From Brugia malayi (taxonomy: Eukaryota > Nematoda > Chromadorea > Rhabditida > Onchocercidae): 64,000 nt of DNA. Made by a program: the position numbers and the translations under genes. The stretch's first letter is position 1; every line of letters starts with the position of its first letter. Below are positions 23,801 to 35,000 of the stretch, piece by piece. Where the stretch lies: contig NW_025062476.1 of NCBI RefSeq assembly GCF_000002995.4, positions 11,034,501-11,098,500 of the forward strand. The letters are read 5' to 3'. A model generated the notes under the pieces. It ran no database searches. It was not told the origin of the DNA and was given only the letters and a program-made list of their open reading frames with translations.

Positions 23801-26346
23801 AATTAGTTCAATAATAAACTAAAATTTAATTAGCATTTTAAACTGCATAAAAAAACTTACCTCAATAATCATTTCGTACCATCTATTTTGTGTAAAATTA
23901 TACGCAAAAACAGTTTCCGGAAAACTGAAAAAGTTTTTTTTTTTTCATTTTTTCATTCTTCCAATTCTTTTTTCATTATTCGTTTATAATTTATGGACTT
24001 TTTTCAGCTTGTTCCATCAATTATTTCATACAGAAAATAAAATTACATGGAAAAAATTCAACACAAATTTGTTTTAAATTAAAATTAATTTCCTCAATAA
24101 TTATTTTATCAAAATAATTTGTTATAATTAATAAACATTTGGAAAGCAAAATTTTTGAGCAAAACAAAACCAAAACGATCAATTATTTCTCATATGGTAT
24201 TTAGAAAATAGTATTATTAATAATTTACTGAATTTTTTTAAAAAAAAAATTTTATTTCTTTATTAATTTAATTAAAACGAAATTCAACAAAAACTACTCT
24301 TGCACTTATATCTTTTTCAGTTATAGAAAAAAATATTAAATTAAATATAATTAAAAACAAAATAAATAAATGAATAAAACGATATACTTTGTTAAATTAT
24401 TTTCACGTCCGCCATAAACGATCATCATATCATTAAAGACAACTGCTGTATGTCTTGTACGACCAATTGGTACTTGACCAATGCATGGAATTACCGACCA
24501 AATTTCTTCTTCTAAAAAGTTTTTAAAACAAATTCTCTCAAATTGATAAAATATTCTGCCCAAAGAAAAAAAAAAAAAAAAAAAAAAAACGAAAGCATAA
24601 AGAAAACAAAAAAGTTATTTAAATTAATTTTAAAAACACAAAAAAGAAAAGAAAAAATTATTTATTCAACTTTACTTTTAATAAAACTAATCGTTAACAC
24701 AAAAAAAAAAATCAAACAACATAAACAAAAAGAAAAAAAAAATGCCAAATTAATTCAATTATAAAAATAATAACATCCATTGTTGTCCCCTTTTTTGTTT
24801 TTTAATTTCAATTACCTTTTAAATAAACAAAATTCTAATTAATATTGGCAATTACTTTTTTTTTTTTGAAAAAATAATTTATAAAAAAAGAAAAAAGGAA
24901 ATATACCTGGATCAAAACAAAACATTTTTGTACAACAAATTAAACCTTCGGTGCATCCACCCCACATATAAAATTTTCTATTGTACATTACAACAGTATG
25001 ATTAATTCGATAATGTGGTGTTTCATTATAAGCCACCAAATTCTCATGCGTATCATCATTATCATTATCGTTATCAATGTCAATATCGTTATCATTATCA
25101 CTGTCACTACCGTTATTATTATCATTGCCACTGTCACTATCATTACCATTATCTCTGTCACCACCATTATTATTATCATTAGCATTATCTCTGGCACCAT
25201 CGTTACCACTATCATTATCATTGGCAATATCACCATCACTATCATTATCATTATCATTGTTATCAGCATTTCTTGCAGCTTGATTCCGATGTACTTCTGC
25301 ATAACGTTCCAATGGCAAATATAAACAATTCCTTGATGTTGCTAATAATTGATGCCAACGATAGGATTCTGAAATTAAAAATGAAGAAATTTAATATAAT
25401 TAAATTAAAATTTTTTTTGCTTCATATCATTTTATTTTTGGAATTTTAATAATATTGAGTGGTTTTTCTTATTATTGTCATTAATTTTTTATTATTTTAT
25501 CATTTTTTTTAAAAAATTTTTACTATTTAAGTAATTTTTTTTAGTGCTAAAAATTGTGTAGTGTTTTAGAATCTACAAATGACAATTAAATTTATGAGAA
25601 AATTGAAATCATTGTTCAACTGCATATAAGAAGAATAAGAAAATTTTTGTGTTTTGTAATCTTAATGCTTACAGGCATTTATTTTTTTAAGTTTTATTTT
25701 TGTTTTGAATTTTTTTTAAAAAAAAAAGTTAGGCATATAACATAGAATGAAGTTTCTGATATATTAATATGTCTGAAATATGCTATTTCAATAAATTTAA
25801 TGTGAAATTAATCGATTACTATCTATTCGTTACGTAAGAGTAATAAATATAAACAATCAAATTCATAATACAAACAAATGAAAACATAGTTATGAGTAGA
25901 AAAACTTGAAGTAATATAATTTGAAATTTTTAAAGTACAAAATTTAAACTTCTGCAAAATCTTGAAATAGAACTTCTATATAAACAAAATTACATAATTG
26001 AGTTACGTTTGAACGTATGTATTTTAAAATGTTACTTGTGTCAGAGCAAAAAAAAAAAATCATTTCATTTTAAAAATAAACTTTAATAATAGAATTAATG
26101 TATTAATGTTAGTTCAAAAGTTTAAATAAACATGAAAAAGATTGTTTAATTATATGTGTGCGATTAGAAATAATCAGGAAAACCGGACATACCGGTATTC
26201 AGAACATGTATACCAAATACCGGACTACGAGATGACTCATCGGCATAATCAAATTCTCCAAATGAGTAAATCCTACAGCCTAATGCAGCGGCAGCTTGAT
26301 TAGCTCGTTTTGGACCACCGTTTAATGAAACTGTCCAATATGCCAT
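20816..26346 (-). CDS. KLHDC3-like kelch protein, copy 2, with Asp/Asn-rich insertion
   Basis: Nine exons on the minus strand: 26346-26193, 25368-24907, 24511-24388, 23924-23861, 23631-23442, 23120-22922, 22104-22016, 21295-21208 and 20858-20816, joining in frame to 470 residues. The N-terminus (MAYWTVSLNGGPKRANQAA), kelch blade signatures (MWGG, VYGG, VFGG, IFGG) and C-terminal LEDLCIISLL are typical of KLHDC3, a CUL2-linked receptor that reads C-terminal degrons. The human protein is about 380 residues; the excess is a 71-residue tract of Asp, Asn, Gly and Ser at about residues 87-157, encoded by a microsatellite, within the exon 2 blade. This copy keeps the Cys of the BC-box-like helix (LCIIS) where copies 1 and 3 have Ala. 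The start follows an acceptor-like TTTAG at 26370-26369. Exons 7 and 8 are each flanked by direct repeats. Frames are intact, so it is probably functional. Confidence 0.87.
21106..21193. repeat. Direct repeat C, distal copy (intron 8 of kelch copy 2)
   Basis: About 88 bp starting ACTTTTTATAATTAATTATT, nearly identical to 21433-21521 (a few substitutions and 1-nt indels). The pair brackets exon 8 (21295-21208). Confidence 0.8.
21433..21521. repeat. Direct repeat C, proximal copy (intron 7 of kelch copy 2)
   Basis: Partner of 21106-21193, offset about 327 bp, same orientation. Confidence 0.8.
21911..21982. repeat. Direct repeat D, distal copy (intron 7 of kelch copy 2)
   Basis: About 72 bp starting CATTTCTTGTTACAATAAAA; one mismatch noticed against 22347-22418. 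The pair brackets exon 7 (22104-22016). Confidence 0.85.
22347..22418. repeat. Direct repeat D, proximal copy (intron 6 of kelch copy 2)
   Basis: Partner of 21911-21982, offset 436 bp, same orientation. Confidence 0.85.
25046..25268. repeat. Coding microsatellite (TCATTATCA-type, imperfect)
   Basis: Plus-strand ATCATTATC/CACTGTCACTACC-type degenerate trinucleotide array, in frame on the minus strand with exon 2 of kelch copy 2, where it encodes the Asp/Asn-rich tract. All three plus-strand and other minus-strand frames are also long and open here simply because the array lacks stops. Confidence 0.85.
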
Positions 26347-28877
26347 TGATTTGACGTGCAGAAATTTTCTAAATTTTTTTTTTACTTAAAATAAATTCAT
26401 AAAATATTTGATAACAAACAATTAAAATTTTGAGAAATTACACGCATAAACATTTATGCAACAGAAAAAAAAAACAAAAAAATTTAAAATAATTGAATTA
26501 AACTTTTTATAATTAAGACATTAAAAAACAAATTAAGTTTAGCAGAACTGTATTACATAATAATATGATAATAATTTTAAATAAAACTACATTACATAAT
26601 TATTTAATAATTATATCATCAAAAAAGTTTCATTTTAATTATGCTATGTTTAACAAAAAATAGCAGTAATACTAATTAAATTAAAGTTATGCAAAGTAAC
26701 AATTCAAAACTCAAAAGTTTCTGTTCTACGATTTTTTCTGAATTCAATCAAAATAAATTTGCTTATCAATATTATTTGCATTTAAAAAATGAACTTTGTA
26801 AAAATTCTAATATTACATTTGTCCATTTTAAAAATTAAGATTAAACAATAATATTTTGTCAAACAATTAAACATGCTTACAATAATAGCATAATTAGTAC
26901 GAAAAAAGAATTTTTTAAACAAATAAATTTATTTATTTTTTTCTTTTTGAAATGATAATATGCATGCAATTTTTCATTCTGCTAAAATGTTTTTATGATA
27001 TAAAATTGTTCGAATTTTGCATATTGTTTGGGATATTAAATTGCTAAAAACAATTATATTGAATTTTCTAGCAATCAAATTTGAATAATACTTTTTTCAT
27101 TTAGAACAATTTTTCAAGAATCCATAAATTAATTTTAAAAAAAAGGCAAATTAAAATGAAAAATTTGAAGAAAAATAAAAATAATTTACTAATACCTTCT
27201 TCTTTTTTTTGAATATATAATCAAAAAATTAGTAAAAAATGATGCAAATAATTCAGCAAAATAACTGTCTCCTAAAAAATGACGAGAAATAATATGAAAA
27301 TGGTAATAAATCAAAATGTATATGCAATGATATGTGACAAATTATTCAATATAAAAGTACCGGGAAGAGATCAGTTATAATTATTAGACTAAAATTAACA
27401 TATCTACATAATTATACCAATATGCAAAGAAAAAAAGAAAAAAAATGCCAAAGTTTAATAAAATTTAGCATTTCATATAATGTAATTTCATTTTATCCAT
27501 AAATTTTATAATAATTAGTTATATGTATGAAATTAATGATGCAAATTTAATTTTTCAAATTTGTAATAATGAAATATTTTAGAATGGCAAAAGGTATGGA
27601 TGGATATGAAAGAAAAAAAAAAAAAACTATTTTTTTATCATAAATGATTAGAAAAAGAAAAAAGAAAAGAAATAAAAAAGTATGCAATATTTTATGAAAT
27701 TTATTCCTTCTTCAATCATTTCACATATAAATTATTATTTAATTTTTACAGTAAGGAAAAAGGAAAATAATATTCCATTTCTGATTAATTTTTCATATCT
27801 TTATACTTACTAAGTTTATTATTATTTAGCTTCAGTTAATTAATCTTTAAACTAATTATTGTTTTATGATAAATTCCGTTTGAAAAATATGAGATCAATG
27901 TATAATATTAACCATAAAACTATAATAATTTTGATTTAATTTATCTGTAAAATAACTATTTTGGATTTTTTCAATTGATCCTCTAAATTTTAAATCTAAG
28001 TTAAATCAAAAAATTAAATCTACAATGTACTATAACTGCTACTATTTATTTTATCTATCTTTATGTAGTCGATTATTTATAAAAAAAAAAAAAAAAAAAA
28101 AAAAAACAATAATTTTTTATTTAAAATTATTTATATTAAAATTGTGCCAATACTACCAAACTTTTTTTAAAAAAATCCCGGAAAAAAATTGAAATATTGC
28201 AGAACGATTGTTGATTACAAGATTTCTAATACTGATCTATTACCGGGAAAATTTGAATAAACTGATATGCTATCATAGTTCATTTGATTATCAATGATTT
28301 TTCTTTTGTGCTTCCTCTTTCTTTTCTGTAAATTTTTATTTACAAATTGCATTACCAATTAAAGTAACAATAAATTTTCCACTAAATTTATTTCAATTTA
28401 AAAAATTTTTTTTCAATAATATAACAAAATTTTTTCTTTTTCCATTCTTTGATGAAAATTTGACATATAATTCTGATACATACATATTTTAATTGATAAA
28501 TTTTAAAAACAATAATTTCATTTCAATTTTATTTTGCTTAAATAATTTTATTAATTAGCATAATTAGCCAACATAGCACAAAATATTATACGGTAACCAA
28601 AAAACTTGGAAAAAACATCAAAGTAAGAAAAAAAAAGATAAAAAGTGAAAAACGAAAATTTTACCTAAAAAAATTGTTGGTTTACTTTTATAATTTCTTA
28701 AAGTTTTAATTTGTAAATTTTTTCAATTATTCATTAATTCGTCATATTTTTACTTTTACATTTAATATTTTTTGACTTTACATTTAAAAATTACTATTTA
28801 GGAATTTATATTTAATTATACGAATAATTTAGAGAATAAATTTGACGTCTTTACTAACATTTAGATAGGATCTCATC
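26347..28877. other. Divergent intergenic region between kelch copies 2 and 3
   Basis: Copies 2 and 3 are transcribed away from each other, so both promoters should lie in these 2.5 kb. It is AT-rich with a 27-nt poly(A) run near 28080-28106. No TATA box or conserved block stands out. Acceptor-like AGs at 26370-26369 (minus) and 28863-28864 (plus) lie 23 and 13 nt before the two start codons. Confidence 0.5.
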
Positions 28878-31800
28878 ATGGTATGTTGGACAATTTTTGT
28901 TGAAGGTGGCCCAACTGTCTCTAATCAATGTGCGGTAGCAATTGGCAAAAAGATTTATTCTGTTGGCGAATATTTGCCACCTGAAAATTGTGATCCAAAT
29001 GCTAAATTATTTGGTATAAGTATTCTTAATACTGGTTTGTTTATTTTAATATTCGGTCTTTTTTTCTCTCAAAGTTTTCACTTTAAAAAAAAACAAAAAT
29101 TTAAAAATTGATAAAATTTTATTGTTAACAATCTTTTAATTTCTTTTTTTTTACTGAAATTGCACCATTTATCGTAAATAATGAAATATTTTTAAATAGT
29201 AAATAAGAACCAAACACTTCAATTTATTTTTTTCTTTCTACAGTATATTAATTTTATTTAATGAAATGAATGAATATGTATCGTCAATGTCAAATAAAAA
29301 TTTTATATGTTTCATCTAATTTAATACGTAAATTATTTTCAATTAAATCCAATGAATGCATCAACGTGAAGTCAAAAATTTATCACGTCTTATCTAATTG
29401 GAAAGTAAATTATTTCTCATCGAATTCGACAAATATTACAATAATTTACACGAATATGTTATATTACAAATAAAATCATTTTGATATTACATAATTAAAT
29501 ATTTAAAAAAGAAAGATAATAATTTTAAATATTATTTTTTCTTTTTACTTTTTGAAACGATTTATTATTTTTGAGATCATTATCGTTGGCATCAAATATC
29601 TGTACCATATCGTAATGGTATTTATCTTCCAAGAAAATATTACAATCGAACATATTATCCATTACCATTATCACTTGAGCCAAATGATCCATTGGTATCA
29701 TTCGGCGAAATACCAAGTCGATCAATTGGCCATACTGTTGTAGCATATGAAAGGAAAATTTTTTTGTGGGGTGGATTTCAGGTTTCAAGTAGAACAACTC
29801 ATCAAATATTTTGCTATGATACAGGTATTTCAGTAATATCTTATATGAAATTTTAATTTAATAAATATAAACCATAAATAAAAAATCTTAATAAATAATA
29901 AATAAAATAAATAAATTTAATAAACAAAATAAATAATAAATAAATAAAAAATAAATAAATATATTAATAAATAAAAATATAAAAATTTATTAGAATTATT
30001 TAACTAATAATTAGATAAGAATAAAAGAGAAGAAATTTTTCTAAATATTTCTAAATTATTTTTTATTTTAATTAAAAAAAATTTAATGATTGTGTCTTTT
30101 TTTCTTTATTTAAAATTTCTTTATTTTTTTTAGAAAGACATATTTGGACAATCGTTCCATGTACTAACGCTCCACCACCATCACGTTTTGGACATACCGC
30201 AGTTGTGTACAATGATATGATGATTATATTTGGTGGAATCGATCAAAATTTTTCGTAAAATTTGAAAAAAAAATTATTTCCAAGGATTTTTTATTTATTT
30301 ATTTATTTTTTTGATTTTCTTATTTTTTAGTATTATCAAACGAAATTTTAACATCGATTAATCGTTTTTTTCTTTTCATCACAAATAAAATTAATACATT
30401 TTACTTATGAATAAAATATATGAATTAGTTGTTTTACAAATTATTTTTTGAATAATTTTACAAAAAAAACAAATTAATAGTGCGAGGAATAACTTTTTAT
30501 TTTTTTGTTTTGATAAAATTTAAGTTCAACAATTTAGGGAACAAAAAATATTAAAACAAATATTTAAAGAATTTGAAAATTTTTTTTAGTACACCAGATC
30601 ATATTGATGTATTTAATTTCAAAAGTCAAAAATGGACTAAATGGAGTGTAACGGTAAGTGTTATAATTTATTTGAATTATTTTGTTTTCTCAAATTATTC
30701 CATTTTTTAATTATAATTACTAATAAATAAAATTAACTTTTTCTCTCTTTTTTTCTGGGATTTATTTCTTTGTGTTATATTTACAAATATTCGTCTTATT
30801 TTTCATTCATCATCCATTCCATTTTCTTTTTTAAATGATTGTTGGAATTTTTAACAAAATTAATTATGCGCAAAATTGAAATTTTATTTATAATTTAGGG
30901 TAAATTGCCAGAGGTACGGGAATTTCATACAGCTTGTGTAATTGGCAATAAAATGTATATATTTGGTGGGGTTGGTGTGCCAATGTATGAATTACAAATA
31001 AGCTTTTTAAATTTGGAGACACGTCATTGGGAGCAACAAAATGTCACAGGTGTCATACCATGTGGGCGGAAAAATCATTCTGCTTGTAAGTGCTTTTTCC
31101 GCTTTTCTCTTTTGCTTTTTTTTGAAAAAGAAAAAGTGATGATTGCATAAAATGAATTTTATGTATTAAATAAAGGCGCACTTTTTTTTTTTCTTTTTCA
31201 AGAACTAATATTGATTTAAGAACTTTTTAAATTATATCTTGTTTTTTTTTTTTTTTTTTCAATAACTTAATTTATATAAGTACGTATGTCAAGTCTAAAT
31301 TTTTGATAAATTTATTTTTTATATATGGTGTTTTGTTAATTTGAGAATATAAATGTTTTTTCTAAAATGAAAATGAAATGAATTACTCAATGATAAGTTA
31401 AAGGAAATAATGATTTGTTGATATGAATGATAAGTATTTAGGGGTCTATCGTGATAAGATGTATATATTTGGTGGTTGTTTGCAAGATGAAAGTTATCAT
31501 TTTGGTACAATTCATGAATTTGATCCAAAAACATCGGTGTGGCGTCGATTAAAACCAGGTGGTTTGGTTGGTCCATGTAATCGACAGGAACAACAGGTTG
31601 CTGTTATTGGTAATCGTGTCTTCATATTTGGTGGCTTAGCGTATGTTTTAGTAAAATTTTAATATAAAAAAAAATTTAAACCTTTTTTTGTTTGTAAAAT
31701 GAAAAATTACTATGCTAATGTTGAAAGATTTGAAAAAAATAAATGAAATTTGCATATTAGTTAAATATTTATAAATGCAAATAAGTTTAATGAAAGTATA

Positions 31801-32634
31801 AATTCTGTTTTTTGTTTTTTATTTTTCTTTAGATATGAAAATATAATTTTAGTTCATACAATAATTTACCCAATTCATTTGTTAGAATATCTGATCTTAA
31901 TGTTCTTGATTATGGTAAGTTTTCTAATCTGTTATCAATTTATTATCATTTAAGAAAATATAACAACAAATTAAAAGAAAAAAAAAAACATATGCGTTTC
32001 TTTTTCGCAAGCTTTTAAAATTTATAAAATTATTGCAAGAATAATCAGTCAATAAAAGAAGGATAATAAAAATGTATATTGCAGAGAAAAAAATTAATTA
32101 AAATTAAAAAAAAAAGAAATTAATTAAAAAGTGATTTTATAGATTGGAAGTTAAAAGATCTTGCTATTATTACTTTGTTATATCAAAAAGTATTTGATAT
32201 ATCAGTTTGCGACTATATATTACCCAATGATTTAAAGTAAATCTATTTCATTTCAATAATTTCAATAAAATCTTTGTGTTTTTTGAAATGTAATTTTTTT
32301 TTCAATTTTCGCTGCTCTTTCATAAATTAAACTGCACTAATACATATACCTTTCACAATTTTCTTCTGTGAAAGCTAAAATAATTACCAATTATGAATTG
32401 GTACTAAATAAATTAACAAATAATTGACATATAATAGAGAAATAAAAATAATAAATCAAAAGTTTGCCTCAAAATTTCTTTACTCTAATTTTATTTGACA
32501 TAATTTGATATTGATTTAAATTTTAAAAATATTCCATTACTTTCATAACTTTTATTTCCGCTAATCAAATATAGTTGTATTTAAATTTTAGATTCGAAGT
32601 TTCCATGCGATTATTACGGAATCCAATAATGTGA
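28878..32634 (+). CDS. KLHDC3-like kelch protein, copy 3
   Basis: Nine exons: 28878-29034, 29576-29824, 30134-30254, 30590-30653, 30899-31085, 31442-31640, 31853-31914, 32143-32236 and 32592-32634, joining in frame to 391 residues, close to the usual KLHDC3 length (about 380). It has the family N-terminus (MVCWTIFVEGGPTVSNQCA), kelch blades marked by LWGG, IFGG, FGGVG and the HSA motif, a last blade VFIFGGLA, and the C-terminal helix LKDLAIITLLY followed by a short tail. Predicted role: six-bladed propeller receptor of a CUL2-Elongin BC ubiquitin ligase recognising C-terminal degrons, in nucleus or cytoplasm. In the BC-box-like helix the usual Cys is Ala. The start is the first ATG after an acceptor-like TTTAG at 28860-28864. 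All splice sites are canonical. Confidence 0.88.
29872..29990. repeat. AAAT/AATAA microsatellite in intron 2 of kelch copy 3
   Basis: Imperfect (AATAAATAA)n array immediately after the exon 2 donor. Intronic, no coding content. Confidence 0.7.
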
Positions 32635-33086
32635 AATGCTAGTAATCGCTTGAAGTGAAATTTCTCAAATTTCTTTCATTCAAAGTGCTTTATTAAAAAA
32701 AAACCTTTTTTACTTTTTTTTTTTTAAAAAAAAAAGAATATTGCTGAATTTTTTGGATTTTTATTTAAAAAAAGAGAGATATTGTTGAACATTTTTTATT
32801 AAATTTAAAATTCTTTTAGCATTTCTTTTAATACAGCACATTCATACAATTGTTTATCTTTCATTCATTTATATTTTTCAATAAATTTTCAACATCATTT
32901 CATTTCTAATATCATTGATATGAATATCTTATATCATATGTTATTACCTATGTCAAATCTTCTCGTTGCAGTCAATTTTTAAATTTAACGTCAAAACTTT
33001 TTAAATTTCACATAATGAATGATAATTAAACAGTACTCTTTCTTCTGCTGAAATAATGCACAATTTTTCCATACCTAATCTTTGAT

Positions 33087-33149
33087 ATTTTAATAAAATC
33101 AAAAGTTGAATCCCATTATTTTAATAAAATCACAAGTTTAATCCCATCA
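33087..33149. repeat. 32-bp tandem duplication
   Basis: Copies at 33087-33117 and 33119-33149 start TTTTAATAAAATCA and end with AATCCCATYA. They differ at about three positions. Confidence 0.85.
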
Positions 33150-33864
33150 TGGCATACAGATGTAACCCAAAATTATCCTTTTTTATTGTTAATGCGTTTA
33201 CAGTAAAGCTCAATCAAAGGACAATTACACTTATCAATAATAAACTACTAAATGACATCATCACCAATATTCACTGCTCAATTATAATTTCTGGATCTAT
33301 TCATTTTTAGGAATCTTCCTTAAAACTTTTATATGTTCCGGAAAACAGTGATTTCAACTTTCTTTCAGTTGACTAATTTGTATTTCCTAATACATACTTA
33401 ATGCCATTTTGAAAATGATTATAATGAATTACGATTTTAATTATTTAAAAAAGTAATATAGAAATCATTTATTCATCAGAATTTCATTTGCAAACATCAC
33501 GGTATTTCGTCAAATTTATTTCGGATGTAAAATTTCACTGGAATAATCACAATGAAGAAATCATAATGCAAAATGCCCCACATAAATGAATTAAAGAGAG
33601 AGAAATTAATTCAACCATCTATTTTCTTGCTGCTTACTACAAATCAACATTAGTTTGGAGATAAATCACTGAAGAAAACTTCCACATTGATTCATGCTGA
33701 AAAGAACTGATTTTCACGCCAACTTCATATATTATAAAAAAAGTGAATACCCATTATATAATGTATACACATTATAAAAATGAAATAAAGCGATATAAGT
33801 AAAACAGAGAATATGAAAGACAATAATGAATGCATTGAGATCTACGAAAAAAATTTTCAGGTAC

Positions 33865-33870
33865 TTTATT
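33865..33870 (-). terminator. Candidate poly(A) signal of haspin
   Basis: TTTATT on the plus strand is AATAAA on the minus strand, about 110 nt after the haspin stop codon. Confidence 0.5.
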
Positions 33871-33978
33871 ATACGTGGGCATAACAAGGTCATAACCTCG
33901 ATTATTTTTGCTGTATTGAATTATTGACAATTAATATTAATTAAAATATAAACAAAAGAAGCATTAATCACAATCATT

Positions 33979-34969
33979 TTAAATTTCCGCAGCTTGATGA
34001 TTTGCATCGACGATTACTATGAAATCATTCGTGCTACCTGCTTTTTCTGCTAACCATTCAGACAAGCTGGCTATAATGATTCAAATTGAAACAAACTGAT
34101 GTTCAGTTAATATTGGATGATTCGAAAAATGAGAAGCTAGCCATTTCAGATGATTCAAAATACTGACAAATGTACTACATAAATCAGCATTTCAAGGAAT
34201 GATCCAATGACAAAGTATTGGTTTTAGGTGATCAGAAATGGCTCTGAATTCTTGGCACTTTATTCCTTACTTATAATTTCGCGCATAAACAATAGTTTAC
34301 ATTTGCATAAATTCACTTACCATAGCGATGCAAATCTTTGAAATGACAAATGAAATTTTTCCTTTCACTTCGGCTGCCAATATTCTTTTCATCCATATTG
34401 TCGTATAAATAACGCACGAGATATATCAACCACATCACATTTGTGATAGAACAGAACGGAAACCAATTGTTCCTATTTAATAATTTTGAAATAACAAATA
34501 AGCTTGCCACGGCTTCTTTAAGCTCTTCAAGTATTTAATAAATATATAAAGTACCTTCGGAGTTAGAGTTTGGGAAGATTTGATAAGAAAAGTAGACCAA
34601 TATTCAAAAAACTAACTAATATTTTAAGAAGGTATAAAGAATATTCAAAACCCAACGTTTCTTATAGTACCGCGGGTTAAAGAGATTCAAAAAGAAAATT
34701 TCCTACTTGTTTACCGCACGCATCGCTCGATAGATCTCATATTGTAAACAGTCCTCGCCTGTGAATAATTCATCATCTTTTGCCAAATCAAAAAAAATCG
34801 TTGACGTTCCTGGAATTCATCCACTTTCTAGATCAACAATTCGCCTTCAGAATTGAGATTTAAAAAGAGTCTGAGAAATTCAATAAGAAGTTCAGATCAG
34901 TGCATTTGTGATCCTTAGAAAATCCCCTTAAAATCTGAAACATAAAAATTCATGTTATAGATTTTATCG

Positions 34970-35000
<31 letters not shown>

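Larger units (their letters stand above)
32635..33978. other. Convergent intergenic region between kelch copy 3 and haspin
   Basis: Both flanking genes end here. It holds a 32-bp tandem duplication at 33087-33149 and a minus-strand poly(A) signal at 33870-33865 for haspin. From about 33150 the sequence is less AT-rich than the kelch region, as in the haspin introns. No coding exon was seen. Confidence 0.55.

Noticed and set aside
24988..25324. Long Ile/Met- and Ser/Leu-rich ORFs overlapping on both strands
   Set aside because: Frame shadows of the stop-free microsatellite. Only the minus-strand Asp/Asn frame continues into kelch sequence on both sides.
29525..29797. Minus-strand 90-codon ORF
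   Set aside because: Antisense shadow of exon 2 of kelch copy 3.
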